A DNA stretch of 64,000 nucleotides from Pseudonocardia halophobica (GCF_027922425.1 NZ_BSFQ01000003.1:248001-312000), one strand, 5' to 3'. Shown: positions 1 through 10,409, numbered from the stretch's first letter. Program-made: numbers and translations. The notes: generated by a model not told the origin, from the sequence alone.

Positions 1-147
1 CCGCATCGGCGCGTGCGACTCCGAGACGACCTGCTCCCAGAGCTCCTCGCGGTCCCCCTCGGCCACCCCCGCGAGGGAGTACTCCTCGGTGCCGGACTCC
101 CCCGGGCCGGACTCCTCGGTCCCCGACGCGGTGCACACGGCGGTCAC
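1..147 (-). CDS. Partial protein, possible AraC-type regulator N-terminus
   Basis: Only the first 49 codons are present; the gene runs off the left edge. The GTG at 147 follows a strong purine-rich ribosome site (GGAGGGGAGG, about 5 nt upstream), and the frame stays open to base 1. The visible protein is acidic and ends in a segment containing ELWEQVVSESHAPMR. This resembles the start of the AraC_binding_2 sensor domain found at the N-terminus of many actinobacterial AraC regulators (typically WxxxxSxxFxPL). That resemblance is by eye only, and the helix-turn-helix part, if any, lies outside the window. The coding call rests mainly on the ribosome site and frame. Confidence 0.5.
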   Translation of the reverse strand, partial: MTAVCTASGTEESGPGESGTEEYSLAGVAEGDREELWEQVVSESHAPMR

Positions 148-264
148 GGGCGCCTCCCCTCCGCCGGCCGACCTCGGCGTCGGCGGGCGTCGGCTCCATC
201 ATGGCCGCCGGTCGAGTGTCCGTGAATCCTCCGGTCGCGCCCCACCGCTGGCATGCTCGGATGC

Positions 265-474
265 ATGGCACGGCGATTCGAGTACAAGGTGATCCAACTC
301 CGCGAGGGCCTGATCGGCGGGAAGCTGTCCGGGGACAAGCTGGAGAAGATCCTCAACGGCGAGGCCGGCGACGGCTGGCAGCTCAAGACCATCACCAGCG
401 CGGACGTGAAGGGGCGGCTCGGCCCCGGCGGCGTCGAGGGCCTGCTGGTCACCTTCGAGCGGCCGGTGGCATGA
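265..474 (+). CDS. DUF4177-like small protein
   Basis: A 69-residue protein beginning MARRFEYKVIQL. The opening (FEYKV), a middle GDGWQLKTI segment and a closing beta strand (LLVTFERP) match the small alpha/beta DUF4177 family, whose biochemical function is unknown. A second in-frame ATG lies 12 bases upstream at 253; I prefer 265 because family members start just before the YKV strand. The stop codon overlaps the start of the next gene (ATGA, 471-474), so the two are probably co-translated. Confidence 0.75.
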   Translation: MARRFEYKVIQLREGLIGGKLSGDKLEKILNGEAGDGWQLKTITSADVKGRLGPGGVEGLLVTFERPVA

Positions 475-902
475 CGGGCACGACCGTTCGCCCGCCCTTC
501 CACCTCGCGATCCCGGTCGACGACATCGACGCCGCCCGGCGCTTCTACGGCGAGCTCCTCGGCTTCCCGCGCGGCCGCTCCGCCGAGGCCTGGACGGACT
601 GGGACGTGCACGGCCACCAGGTCGTCACGCACCTCGTCCCGGGACACCGCGGCGTCGCCGGCCGCAACCCCGTCGACGGGCACGAGGTCCCGGTCCCGCA
701 CTTCGGCGTGGTCCTGCCGGTGCCCGAGTTCACCGCCCTGGCCGAGCGGGTGCGGGCCGCGGGCGTGGAGTTCGTGATCGAGCCGTACGTCCGGTTCGCC
801 GGCGAGCCGGGCGAGCAGCACACGATGTTCTTCCTCGACCCGGCCGGCAACGCCCTGGAGTTCAAGGCGTTCGCGGACCTGGACCAGCTGTTCGCGGTCT
901 GA
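471..902 (+). CDS. VOC (glyoxalase/bleomycin-resistance fold) family protein
   Basis: A 143-residue single-domain vicinal-oxygen-chelate protein. It has the classic opening FHLAIPVDDIDAARRFYGELLG (split across residues about 10-31) and a closing motif FFLDPAGNALEFKAF with the conserved PxGNxxE metal ligand. The first metal ligand is probably the His in FHLAIPV. VOC proteins include dioxygenases, lyases and drug-binding proteins; nothing here picks the substrate. The start overlaps the upstream DUF4177 stop by 4 bases, indicating an operon. Confidence 0.85.
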   Translation: MTGTTVRPPFHLAIPVDDIDAARRFYGELLGFPRGRSAEAWTDWDVHGHQVVTHLVPGHRGVAGRNPVDGHEVPVPHFGVVLPVPEFTALAERVRAAGVEFVIEPYVRFAGEPGEQHTMFFLDPAGNALEFKAFADLDQLFAV

Positions 903-916
903 CAGCATCTCCGGCC

Positions 917-1342
917 GTGGTCGACGACCGGCCGGCACGGGTCGAGGACGTGCACGCGCTCGCCGCCGGGATGCCGCACGTCACGCGCGTCGCCGGCACC
1001 GGCGGCAACGCGGTGTACCAGGTGGGCGGCAAGTCGTTCGTCTTCTTCCGCACACCGCGGCCCGACGCCGTCGACCCGGACACCGGCGAACGCTACGACG
1101 ACGTGATCGTCTTCTGGGTCCTCGGCGACGAGGACAAGGCCGCGATGGTCCAGGACCCGGGCTCGCCCTTCTTCACCACGCCACACTTCAACGGCCACCC
1201 GTCGGTGCTCATCCGCGCCTCGCGCCTGCACGAGATCGGCCGCGACGAGCTCGCCGAGGTGGTGCAGGACGCGTGGCTGTCCCGCGCCTCGGCGAAGCGC
1301 GCGCGGGACTGGCTCGCCGCCCACGGGACCGCCGACGCCTGA
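917..1342 (+). CDS. MmcQ/YjbR-like family protein
   Basis: A 141-residue protein with the compact CyaY-like fold signature of the MmcQ/YjbR family: an early helix ending in a 'P(H)VTR' turn, GGNAVYQVGGKSFVFFRTP in the first sheet, a TTPHFNGHPSVLIR segment, and a terminal helix RASAKRARDWLAAHG, which is typical (xxSxKRxxxW). The family was once described as DNA-binding, but the function is not established. The GTG start at 917 lies 14 bases after the VOC stop, so it could be the third gene of that operon. No clear ribosome site is visible. Confidence 0.75.
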   Translation: MVDDRPARVEDVHALAAGMPHVTRVAGTGGNAVYQVGGKSFVFFRTPRPDAVDPDTGERYDDVIVFWVLGDEDKAAMVQDPGSPFFTTPHFNGHPSVLIRASRLHEIGRDELAEVVQDAWLSRASAKRARDWLAAHGTADA

Positions 1343-1428
1343 ACCGGTGTGCACGCGGGCGCCTCCGCCGACGAGATGCCGGACGAGGAGTGCGCCCGAC
1401 CGGTGCGGGCTCGGTAGGGTCCGTGACC

Positions 1429-2199
1429 GTGAGCGAACTCGTCCACCGCGACACCGCCGACGGCGTCGCGACGATCACCCTCGACTCCCCCGCCAACCGC
1501 AACGCGCTCTCCGCGCAGCTGCGCCGCGAGCTGATCGCCCAGCTCGACGCCGCGATCGGCGACGACGAGGCGCGGGTGATCGTGCTGACCCACACCGGCA
1601 CCGTGTTCTGCGCCGGCATGGACCTCAAGGAGTCCCGGGGGCGCAGCGCCGAGCAGCAGGGGGTCACCGAGGTCCCGCGGATCCTCGAGACGATCTGGAC
1701 CTCGCCCACCCCCGTCGTCGCCCGGCTCACCGGCCCGGCCCGCGCCGGCGGGGTCGGCCTGGTCGCCGCCTGCGACATCGCCGTGGCCGCGGACACCGCC
1801 ACCTTCGCCTTCACCGAGGTCCGGCTCGGCGTGGTGCCCGCGGTCATCTCGGTGACCGTGCTCCCCCGGCTGCTGCCGCGCGCCGCCCACGAGCTCTTCC
1901 TCACCGGGGAGACCTTCGACGCCGCCCGCGCCGCCTCGATCGGGCTGCTCAACCGCGCGGTGCCCGCCGACGAGGTCGACGCCGAGGTCGCCCGGTACGT
2001 CGACATGCTCCGGCTCGGCGCTCCCGGTGCGCTCGCGGGTGTGAAGGAGCTGCTGCGCCGCGAGCGCCCGAGCTCCATGTCCGCGGAATTCGCGCAGATG
2101 AACGCGCTGTCCGCGGACTACTTCGCGGGTGAGGAGGGCCAGGAGGGCATCCGCGCCTTCGGCGAGAAGCGCAGGCCCAGCTGGGTCACCCCCGGCTGA
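1429..2199 (+). CDS. Enoyl-CoA hydratase/isomerase (crotonase) family protein
   Basis: A 256-residue crotonase-fold protein. It carries the first oxyanion-hole segment SPANRNALS, the CAGMDLKE acyl-CoA segment and the second oxyanion segment GPARAGGVGLVAACDIAVA, followed by the usual C-terminal helices. Substrate (hydratase, isomerase or hydrolase) cannot be read from the sequence. I chose the GTG at 1429 rather than 1423 because a TAGGGT -10 element (1415-1420) ends 8 bases before it, the geometry of an actinobacterial leaderless start. It converges on the next gene with a 3-base gap. Confidence 0.88.
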   Translation: MSELVHRDTADGVATITLDSPANRNALSAQLRRELIAQLDAAIGDDEARVIVLTHTGTVFCAGMDLKESRGRSAEQQGVTEVPRILETIWTSPTPVVARLTGPARAGGVGLVAACDIAVAADTATFAFTEVRLGVVPAVISVTVLPRLLPRAAHELFLTGETFDAARAASIGLLNRAVPADEVDAEVARYVDMLRLGAPGALAGVKELLRRERPSSMSAEFAQMNALSADYFAGEEGQEGIRAFGEKRRPSWVTPG

Positions 2200-2202
2200 G
2201 GG

Positions 2203-2793
2203 TCACGGCCGCCAGGCCGGGTCCCTCCCGCTCACCCCGAGCGCCCGGTCCAGTGCGGGCGCCGCGGGGTCGACGGGCACCTCGGCGCCGATCCACCCGG
2301 CCTCGCGACCCATCGACGCCATGCCGCTCATCGCCTCCAGCGCGGCGTCGCCGAGTGCTGGGGACACGCTGAACGGCTGCCCGGTGGCCACGGCGAGGTC
2401 CCACGCGTGCACCACGAACTCGCCGGTCATCATCGCGCCGATCGCGGCGGCGGGCATCGGCCCGCCGCCCAGGTGCGACTCGCCCTCCCACACGCGCGGG
2501 TCGGCCCAGGCCGCGGCGGCCGCGGCGCCCTCCTTCTCCGCCGCGGCGGCCCACTCCGGCTCGGGCAGGTCGCGCAGGAACGGCGCCCGCGAGTCGGCCG
2601 TCCACGACTCCGGCCAGGGCTCGCGGGTCGCCGAGTGGTGGGCCAGCAGGAAGCCGAACGCGAGGTGGTTCACCAGGTCGGCGACGGTGTAGTCGGAGCA
2701 TGGGGTCGGGTCGGCGTACCGGCCGGCCGCGGCGCCGCGGATCGTCGCGACGGCGAGGTCGACGGCGTCGGTGAACAGCGTCTGATCGGTCAT
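2203..2793 (-). CDS. TIGR03086-type metal-binding (maleylpyruvate isomerase/DinB-like) protein
   Basis: A 196-residue protein of the actinobacterial TIGR03086 / mycothiol-dependent maleylpyruvate isomerase N-terminal superfamily. The visible signature is a CSDYTVADLVNHLAFG helix with the conserved His, then a second long helix and an MTGEFVVHAWDLAVATGQ segment giving further His/Asp ligands of the four-helix DinB-like metal site. Many members use mycothiol or have unknown substrates. The ATG at 2793 is preferred over an in-frame upstream start at 2844 because the family begins just before the TDQTLFTDAVD helix. It diverges from the sirtuin gene with 65 bases between. Confidence 0.8.
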   Translation of the reverse strand: MTDQTLFTDAVDLAVATIRGAAAGRYADPTPCSDYTVADLVNHLAFGFLLAHHSATREPWPESWTADSRAPFLRDLPEPEWAAAAEKEGAAAAAAWADPRVWEGESHLGGGPMPAAAIGAMMTGEFVVHAWDLAVATGQPFSVSPALGDAALEAMSGMASMGREAGWIGAEVPVDPAAPALDRALGVSGRDPAWRP

Positions 2794-2858
2794 GACCCCC
2801 AGCCTCGTCGGCCCCGAGCGCCGCGCATTGCACATTCGCGCCACGTACCCTGGAGATC

Positions 2859-3758
2859 GTGCAGAACGCCCTGGCCGCGCCCCTCGACGAGGCGCTCGAC
2901 CTGCTCGCCGGGCGCCCGCTCGTCGCCCTGACCGGGGCCGGGCTCTCCACCGACTCCGGCATCCCGGACTACCGCGGACCGGGCTCGCCGCTGCGCCGCC
3001 CGATGACCTACGGCGAGTTCGTGTCGGGCCCCGCGGCGCAGCGCCGGTACTGGGCGCGCAGCCACGTCGGGTGGGCCCGGATGCGCCGGGCCGTGCCGAA
3101 CCCCGGGCACCTCGCCCTCGCCGACCTGGAGCGCCGCGGCGTGCTCCGCGGCCTGATCACGCAGAACGTCGACGGCCTGCACGGCGAGGCCGGCCACCGC
3201 GAGCTGATCGACCTGCACGGCCGGATCGCGGACGTCGTCTGCCTGGCCTGCCGGGAGATCAGCTCGCGCGCCGTGCTGCAGGAGCGGTTCGAGGCGGCCA
3301 ACCCCGGCTTCGCCGACTCGGTCGGCCCCGAGATCGAGACCGCGCCCGACGGCGACGTCCTCCTCGAGCGGACCGAGGGATTCCGGCTGGTCGGCTGCGC
3401 CACGTGCGGCGGGCCGCTCAAGCCCGACGTCGTGTTCTTCGGGGAGAACGTGCCGAAGGAGCGGGTGGTCCGCGCCTACGCGATGGTCGACGCGCTGCGG
3501 ACCGCGGGCGGCGCGCTCCTGGTCGCCGGCTCCTCGCTGACCGTCATGTCCGGCCTGCGGTTCGTGAAGCACGCCGCGAAGCACGACGTGCCGGTGGTCA
3601 TCGTGAACCGGGGCGAGACCCGCGGCGACCCGCTCGCCGCCCTGCGCGTCGACGCGGGCTGTTCCGAGGTGCTCTCCGCGCTGGCCGGCGCGTGCGGCGC
3701 CGCGGGGGTGGAGGTGCGGGACACCCCGATCCCGGAGTGGCGGGACCTGGCCCCCTGA
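2859..3758 (+). CDS. NAD-dependent protein deacylase, Sir2 family
   Basis: A 299-residue class III deacylase. It shows the NAD site GAGLS (26-30) with IPDYRG (35-40), the TQNVDGLH motif (101-108), catalytic His120 in LHGRI, a four-Cys zinc site (about C128, C131, C180, C183), and the Rossmann GSSLTV motif. Sirtuins remove acyl groups from lysines such as that of acetyl-CoA synthetase. The GTG at 2859 follows TACCCT (2846-2851) by 7 bases, implying a leaderless mRNA. The C-terminal region is slightly longer than in bacterial CobB. The stop abuts the convergent small membrane gene. Confidence 0.92.
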   Translation: MQNALAAPLDEALDLLAGRPLVALTGAGLSTDSGIPDYRGPGSPLRRPMTYGEFVSGPAAQRRYWARSHVGWARMRRAVPNPGHLALADLERRGVLRGLITQNVDGLHGEAGHRELIDLHGRIADVVCLACREISSRAVLQERFEAANPGFADSVGPEIETAPDGDVLLERTEGFRLVGCATCGGPLKPDVVFFGENVPKERVVRAYAMVDALRTAGGALLVAGSSLTVMSGLRFVKHAAKHDVPVVIVNRGETRGDPLAALRVDAGCSEVLSALAGACGAAGVEVRDTPIPEWRDLAP

Positions 3759-3941
3759 TCAGGGTCGTCTGCGGCGCGCCAGGGCGTCGGTCACCACACC
3801 GGCGGCCCGGTCCAGCAGCCCCGCGACGGCCCAGCACAGCGGCAGCACCACCACGATCGCCAGCCCGACCTGCAGCGGGAACGCGAGCTGCGTCAGCCAC
3901 AGCTCCACTGCGTCCCACCAGTCCGCGATCGCCCTCGCCAC
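3759..3941 (-). CDS. Small single-pass membrane protein
   Basis: A 60-residue protein: an amphipathic tryptophan-rich start (ADWWDAVELWLTQ), one hydrophobic helix (about residues 19-43, PLQVGLAIVVVLPLCWAVAGLL) and a basic tail (ALARRRRP). This suggests an inner-membrane protein with the C-terminus inside. A TACCGT -10 element (minus strand, 3954-3949) sits 7 bases before the GTG start, so it appears to have its own leaderless promoter, back to back with the reductase gene on the other strand. Function unknown. Confidence 0.7.
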   Translation of the reverse strand: MARAIADWWDAVELWLTQLAFPLQVGLAIVVVLPLCWAVAGLLDRAAGVVTDALARRRRP

Positions 3942-3984
3942 GGTTCACACGGTAGCGCCGGGTCCGGCGGGTTAGGTTCTGGGC

Positions 3985-4950
3985 ATGTTCGCCGTCTACG
4001 CCGCTGAGCCCAACGCCGACGCTCCGCTCGACTCGCTGACCGTCGGCGAGCGCCCCGACCCCGAGGTCCCCGAGGGCTGGGTGAAGGTGCGGGTCACCGC
4101 CGCCAGCCTCAACATGCACGACCTCTGGACGCTCCGGGGCGTCGGCATCAAGCCCGAGCAGTTCCCGATGATCCTCGGCTGCGACGGCGCCGGCACCCTC
4201 GAGGACGGCACCGAGGTCGTCCTGCACTCGATCATCGGCGACCCGACGTGGAGCGGCGACGAGACGCTCGACCCCAAGCGCACGCTCCTCACCGAGAAGC
4301 ACCAGGGCGCGATGGCCGACTACATCGCGGTCCCGAAGCGCAACGCCGTCCCCAAGCCCGACGGCATCACCGCGAGCCAGGCCGCCGTCATGGGCACCGC
4401 GTGGCTGACCGCCTACCGGATGCTGTTCACGAAGTCCGGCCTGCACCCCGGGCAGACGATGCTCGTGCAGGGCGCGTCCGGCGGCGTCTCGACGGCGCTC
4501 GTCCAGCTCGGTCGCGCGGCCGGGATGACGGTCTGGGTGACCGGACGCACGGAGGACAAGCGCAACCTCGCCGAGAAGCTCGGGGCGCACGCCGTCTTCG
4601 AGTCCGGCGCGAAGCTGCCCGGGAAGGTCGACGCCGTGTTCGAGTCGGTCGGCGAGGCCACCTGGAAGCACTCCATGCGCGCCCTGCGGCCCGGCGGCGC
4701 GATCATCTGCTGCGGGTCGACGAGCGGGCCCAACCCGGGCGCCGACCTGCAGCGCCTGTTCTTCCTCCAGCTCCGCGTGGAGGGCTCGACGATGGGCACG
4801 CGGCAGGAGCTGGCGGACCTGCTGAGCTTCGTCGCCAACGCCGGCATCACCCCGGAGATCGGCCTCGAACTGCCCCTCGACCGGGCCGAGGAAGGCTTCC
4901 GCGCCATGCTGGACGGGGACACAGCGGGCAAGATCGTGTTCACGCACTGA
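3985..4950 (+). CDS. Medium-chain NAD(P)H-dependent oxidoreductase (quinone-oxidoreductase-like)
   Basis: A 321-residue MDR-superfamily protein. The N-terminal GroES-like domain (ILGCDGAGTLEDG) lacks the structural-zinc four-Cys loop and the usual catalytic Cys/His pair, so it is more like zeta-crystallin/quinone reductases than zinc alcohol dehydrogenases. The Rossmann fold carries VQGASGGVSTALVQLGRAAG (about residues 150-170), a variant of the GxGxxG-type loop. The substrate is unknown. A TAGGTT element (3973-3978) ends 6 bases before the ATG, indicating a leaderless transcript. Confidence 0.85.
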   Translation: MFAVYAAEPNADAPLDSLTVGERPDPEVPEGWVKVRVTAASLNMHDLWTLRGVGIKPEQFPMILGCDGAGTLEDGTEVVLHSIIGDPTWSGDETLDPKRTLLTEKHQGAMADYIAVPKRNAVPKPDGITASQAAVMGTAWLTAYRMLFTKSGLHPGQTMLVQGASGGVSTALVQLGRAAGMTVWVTGRTEDKRNLAEKLGAHAVFESGAKLPGKVDAVFESVGEATWKHSMRALRPGGAIICCGSTSGPNPGADLQRLFFLQLRVEGSTMGTRQELADLLSFVANAGITPEIGLELPLDRAEEGFRAMLDGDTAGKIVFTH

Positions 4951-5028
4951 CACCGGCAACGTTGCTGTCGCGGTCTTCTCCTCGCGAACTGCGGCAATCG
5001 GGCCGCACAGCAAGTACAGTCGGTCATC

Positions 5029-5508
5029 GTGCCTGAGCCACTTAGTCCCACGGCGCCGGGGCACGGTCGGACCATGACCGTCCCGGCGCCGCGCGTCCCC
5101 GGTCTCGTCGAGCTCCTCGACCGGGTCGAGCGCGCCGTCGCGGCGTCGCTCACCCCGGCCACCTCGGCGCAGGGCGTCAGCCGCGACGGCTGGCGGGTCC
5201 TGCTGATGCTCGCCCGCGGCGGAGGCCGCAGCATGGGTGAGATCGCCTCGCACACCGCGCTCCCGGCCCCCACCGCGACCCGCGTCGTCGACCGCCTCGT
5301 CGCCGACGGGCACGCCTACCGGCAGAACGACCCGGTGGACCGAAGACGGGTGCTGGTGCATCTCGCCGCGGGCGGCCGCGAGGTCGTGGAGCGCGTGTGC
5401 GGGAGCATCGAGCGTCGGGTGGGCACCGCACTCGGCGCCGTCCGGACCCCGGAACGCGTGCAGCTCGCCCGCCTCCTCGACGACCTGGCGAACCCCGACC
5501 CCGAGTAG
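5029..5508 (+). CDS. MarR-family transcriptional regulator
   Basis: A 159-residue winged-helix regulator. The recognition region MGEIASHTALPAPTATRVVDRL is followed by the wing DGHAYRQNDPVDRRRVLVHL (about residues 70-120), where the DxRxxx(V)xL signature of MarR is clear. MarR dimers usually repress a neighbouring gene and release on binding a phenolic or oxidised ligand; the divergence-free neighbourhood gives no target. GTG 5029 is chosen because TACAGT (5015-5020) lies 8 bases upstream; an ATG at 5074 is the alternative and would remove 15 poorly conserved residues. Confidence 0.85.
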   Translation: MPEPLSPTAPGHGRTMTVPAPRVPGLVELLDRVERAVAASLTPATSAQGVSRDGWRVLLMLARGGGRSMGEIASHTALPAPTATRVVDRLVADGHAYRQNDPVDRRRVLVHLAAGGREVVERVCGSIERRVGTALGAVRTPERVQLARLLDDLANPDPE

Positions 5509-5605
5509 AGCTCCCCCAGCGACCTCGAGCTCCCCGGCTCCCCCCGTACCCGGCTCAGCAGCGCCGCCGGGCCCCCTCGGTCCCTGCGCCGAGACCTGCT
5601 TGCGG

Positions 5606-7447
<1,842 letters not shown>

Positions 7448-7555
7448 TCAGACATCCATTCCGGTACGGGGTCACCTCCATCGTCCCACGTCGTCCGATC
7501 GGGCCGCGCAGGCCCGCGCACGTGTGGGACGGACCACCGTCGGGTATCCGCCGCC

Positions 7556-8503
7556 ATGGATTCCGTGAGCACCGGTACCCCCTCGTCGTCCGGCGCCCCG
7601 GCCGGCTCCGCCCCGACCGGGCCCGGACCGGACCCCGCCGCCGACCCCACGACCCGGGAGTTCCCGCGGACCCACGGGACGGCCGGGCCGGGCGAGTGGG
7701 TCGGACGGACCGTGCGCGGGCGGTCGGGTAACACGGTCGGGAAGCTCACGAGCGTCGTCGACGGGCCGGACGGCACTCCGTGGGGCGTCGTGCAGCCCCG
7801 GCTCGGCGGCGCCCGCACCATCCCCCTGAGCGGCGCCGCACCCGACGACCGCGGGATCACCGTGCCGATCGACCGGCGCACGTTGCGCAGCGCCCCCGCG
7901 CGCCGCGAACCCGACGCCGACCTGGCCCAGCACTACACCAGCCGCGGTGCGCTCACCGCCGCCCACGAGTACCAGCACGAGCGGTTCGGCGGGCTGAAGA
8001 TCGGGTCGGCCTTCTTCGGCTGGCTCGTCGCCGTGGGCCTGACCGTGCTCCTCGGCGCGCTCGCCTCGCTCGTCGTCCGGCTCGCCGGGGTGTCGCCGGA
8101 CATGAGCGGCGGGCCCGGGCAAGACCCGCGGATGCTCGGCGTCGCCGGCGGGATCGTCGCGGTCGTGGTGATGCTGCTGGCCTACTACGCGGGCGGCTAC
8201 GTCGCCGGCCGCCTCGCCCGGTTCGACGGCGCCCGCAACGGCGTCGCGGTGTGGGCGATGGGCCTGGTCGTCACGGTCGCCCTGTCGATCGCCTCGGCGG
8301 TCACCGGCACCACGGACAGCCTGTTCGCCGCGCTGCGCGTGCCCGGCGTCGCGATCTCCGGCGAGTCGCTGACCCTGTCCGGCGTGATCGCGCTGCTGAT
8401 CGCGGCGGTCGTCGCACTCATCGGCGCGGTCGTCGGCGGTAAGGCCGGCGAGCGCTACCACCGCCGGGTGGACCGCGCGGCCGAGACCGCGCTCACCCCC
8501 TGA
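7556..8503 (+). CDS. PRC-barrel-like protein with four membrane helices
   Basis: A 315-residue protein. Residues 1-45 are a Ser/Pro/Gly-rich disordered leader; about 48-105 look like a PRC-barrel (EWVGRTVRGRSGNTVGKLTS, then VQPRLGGARTIPLSGA); the C-terminal half holds four hydrophobic helices (starting near SAFFGWLVAVG, MLGVAGGIVAVV, GVAVWAMGLVV and LSGVIALLIAAV) with conserved small-residue packing (YYAGGYVAGRLARF). Such PRC-membrane fusions occur in actinobacteria, with unknown roles. It diverges from lepA with about 108 bases between starts. Confidence 0.75.
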   Translation: MDSVSTGTPSSSGAPAGSAPTGPGPDPAADPTTREFPRTHGTAGPGEWVGRTVRGRSGNTVGKLTSVVDGPDGTPWGVVQPRLGGARTIPLSGAAPDDRGITVPIDRRTLRSAPARREPDADLAQHYTSRGALTAAHEYQHERFGGLKIGSAFFGWLVAVGLTVLLGALASLVVRLAGVSPDMSGGPGQDPRMLGVAGGIVAVVVMLLAYYAGGYVAGRLARFDGARNGVAVWAMGLVVTVALSIASAVTGTTDSLFAALRVPGVAISGESLTLSGVIALLIAAVVALIGAVVGGKAGERYHRRVDRAAETALTP

Positions 8504-8560
8504 AAGACCTGCTCAGCAGGGGTCGTGGGTGGCCGGTGACCCTCTAGGGGCAGTCGGCAC

Positions 8561-9163
8561 TCACGGGGTCGTGGGGCTGTTGCCGTCCCACTCCTCGAGC
8601 GGGGCGCAGTGCCACCGCCAGTTCTCCAGCCGCGGCCGCGCGCCCAGGGGCGCGCGGCCGTTGGCCCAGCGCAGGGTGGGCCAGGAGCGTTCGTCGTGCG
8701 GCGCCCACGGGAACAGCCGGCGGACGACGCGGGCGGCGAGGTGCGCGTCGGGCTCGAAGGCGAGGCCCAGCCCGCGGGCGGCGTCGTCGGTGTGCACCAG
8801 CAGCTCGTCGCAGGCCATCGCGGCGAACCCCGACGGATCGGCGGCACCGTCCGGGTGGAAGCCGCGGACGTCGTCGTCGCAGGCGTCGATCGTCGCGGCC
8901 AGCACGAACGCCCCCGTCCGCACGGCCGCCACCAGGGTCGTCGGGGGCCGGTCGGCGTGCACCCGCAGCTCCACGACGTCGACCTCGGCCGGCCCGCCCG
9001 CCAGGTCCACCGCGTAGAAGTGCAGCACCCGCGCGACGTGCGCGACGACCTCGGACACCGTCATGTCCAGCGTGCCCGCCCGCGCCGACCAGTCCCGCTG
9101 CAGCGCGCCGCCGAGCAGGCCGGTGCAGGCGGCGGCCGCGGTCCGCACGTCGTCGCTGCGCAC
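8561..9163 (-). CDS. Maleylpyruvate isomerase N-terminal (DinB-like) domain protein
   Basis: A 200-residue protein of the mycothiol-dependent maleylpyruvate isomerase/DinB-like superfamily. It has a TVSEVVAHVARVLHFYAVDL helix with His ligands and a second ACDELLVHTDDAARGLG helix with the HxxD ligand pair. This is the second such protein in the window after the one at 2203-2793, but the two are not close paralogues. The GTG at 9163 is chosen because TACCGT (minus strand 9075-to-9170 side, at 9175-9170) lies 6 bases upstream, a leaderless arrangement; an upstream in-frame start at 9208 would fall before the promoter. Confidence 0.75.
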   Translation of the reverse strand: MRSDDVRTAAAACTGLLGGALQRDWSARAGTLDMTVSEVVAHVARVLHFYAVDLAGGPAEVDVVELRVHADRPPTTLVAAVRTGAFVLAATIDACDDDVRGFHPDGAADPSGFAAMACDELLVHTDDAARGLGLAFEPDAHLAARVVRRLFPWAPHDERSWPTLRWANGRAPLGARPRLENWRWHCAPLEEWDGNSPTTP

Positions 9164-9254
9164 CCGTCCACGGTAGGAGGCCCGACGCCCCCGCGACACC
9201 CGCGCCACCCGGGCGGGGGTGTGTGCCGGCCGCGGGAGCGGGCATCCCTCCGCC

Positions 9255-10328
9255 GTGCCCGATCATGGTCTGCTCCCCGGGGTGCGGCGGATCGCCGTGC
9301 TCCGCGCCAACGGCCTCGGTGACTCCCTCGTCGCCCAGCCCGCGCTCGCGGCCCTGCGCGCCGCCTACCCCGACGCCTCGATCACGCTCGCGACCTCCGC
9401 GCCGGTCGTCGAGCTGCTGCGCGGGCGTCCGTTCCCGGTCGACGAGGTGCTGGAGGCCCCGCGGGTCTCCGGTGTGCGCGGGGAGGTCGGCGGGCCGCCC
9501 GACGACGCACCCGAGGTCGTCGAGGAGTTCTGCGCGGCGATGCGGGCCCGGGAGTTCGACCTCGCGGTGCAGCTGCACGGCGGCGGCGGCAACGCCAACC
9601 CGCTGCTGCTGCGCTTCGGCGCCCGGGTGACGGCGGGCAGCCGCGCGGAGGACGCCCTCGCGCTGACCCGGACCATTCCCTGGACCTCCTTCCAGCACGA
9701 CGTGATGCGCTGGCTCGAGGTCGTCGACCTCGTCGGGGCGCGGCCCGTCACGCTGCGCCCGGAGCTCGCGGTCACCGACGCGGACCGCGCCGCCGCCGAC
9801 GCCGCCCTGCCGGCCCTCCACGGCCCGCTGGTCGTGCTGCACCCGGGCGCGACCGACATCAGCCGCCGGTGGCCGCCCGAGCGGCTCGGCGAGGTCGGCC
9901 GCGCGCTCGCGGAGCAGCGCGGCGCCTGCGTCGCCGTGATCGGCGGGAAGTCCGACCTGGAGCTCGGCGAGCAGGTCCGGGCCGGGCTCGGCGACGCGCC
10001 CGTCGTGGACCTCGTCGGCACGCTCGACCTGAACGGGCTGGTGGGTGTGCTCGAGCGGGCGGACCTGGTGGTGGGCAACGACTCCGGGCCGCGGCACATC
10101 GCCGAGGCCGTCGGCACCCCGACCGTCGGCGTGTTCACCCGGGCCAACCTCGTCGACGTCAGCCCGCTGTTCCGTGCGCGGCACCGGGTGGTCGTCGACT
10201 GGGAGAGCCGCTGCGCGGTGTGCGGCGACCCGTACCTCGGCCGCAGCTGCGGGCACGAGGCCACGGTGCTCGCGGGGGTCGAGGTCCCCGAGGTCCTCGA
10301 CGCCGCGCTCGCCCTGCTGCCGGCTTAG
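9255..10328 (+). CDS. Glycosyltransferase family 9 (heptosyltransferase-like)
   Basis: A protein of 357 residues with a GT-B fold. The N-terminal Rossmann domain opens with RRIAVLRANGLGDSLVAQPA; the C-terminal donor-binding domain carries HPGATDISRRWP and the GT9 signature GNDSGPRHIAEAVGTPTVGVF. In Gram-negatives the family adds heptose to lipopolysaccharide; actinobacteria have GT9 proteins of other, mostly unknown, cell-envelope roles. The GTG at 9255 gives the normal short lead into the first strand; a start at 9219 would add 12 residues. A Cys-rich tail (CAVCGDPYLGRSCGHE) near the C-terminus could bind zinc. Confidence 0.85.
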   Translation: MPDHGLLPGVRRIAVLRANGLGDSLVAQPALAALRAAYPDASITLATSAPVVELLRGRPFPVDEVLEAPRVSGVRGEVGGPPDDAPEVVEEFCAAMRAREFDLAVQLHGGGGNANPLLLRFGARVTAGSRAEDALALTRTIPWTSFQHDVMRWLEVVDLVGARPVTLRPELAVTDADRAAADAALPALHGPLVVLHPGATDISRRWPPERLGEVGRALAEQRGACVAVIGGKSDLELGEQVRAGLGDAPVVDLVGTLDLNGLVGVLERADLVVGNDSGPRHIAEAVGTPTVGVFTRANLVDVSPLFRARHRVVVDWESRCAVCGDPYLGRSCGHEATVLAGVEVPEVLDAALALLPA

Positions 10329-10363
10329 TTCTCAGGCCTCCAGCGGTTCTCAGGCCTCCAGCG
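10328..10363. repeat. Two exact 18-bp tandem copies
   Basis: GTTCTCAGGCCTCCAGCG occurs twice in perfect tandem (10328-10345 and 10346-10363), beginning on the last base of the glycosyltransferase stop codon. A related sequence (CTCAGACCTCCGC) occurs at the end of the next gene near 10409. This looks like a recent slippage duplication at a gene junction. Confidence 0.85.
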
Positions 10364-10409
10364 CCCTGCAGGGCGAGGCCGTCGACCAGCGCCGCGACGC
10401 GCGTGGTGC
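10346..10409 (-). pseudogene. Possible remnant of a TetR-type C-terminus
   Basis: Read on the minus strand, the spacer between the hydrolase stop and the glycosyltransferase stop encodes TTRVAALVDGLALQGAGGL. The core RVAALVDGLALQ is very like the last helix of TetR-family repressors (xxLVDGLxxQ). No helix-turn-helix part and no stop of its own remain, and the adjoining bases are the 18-bp duplication. This could be a deletion scar of a regulator gene once next to the hydrolase or the exporter. The match is short, so chance similarity is possible. Confidence 0.35.
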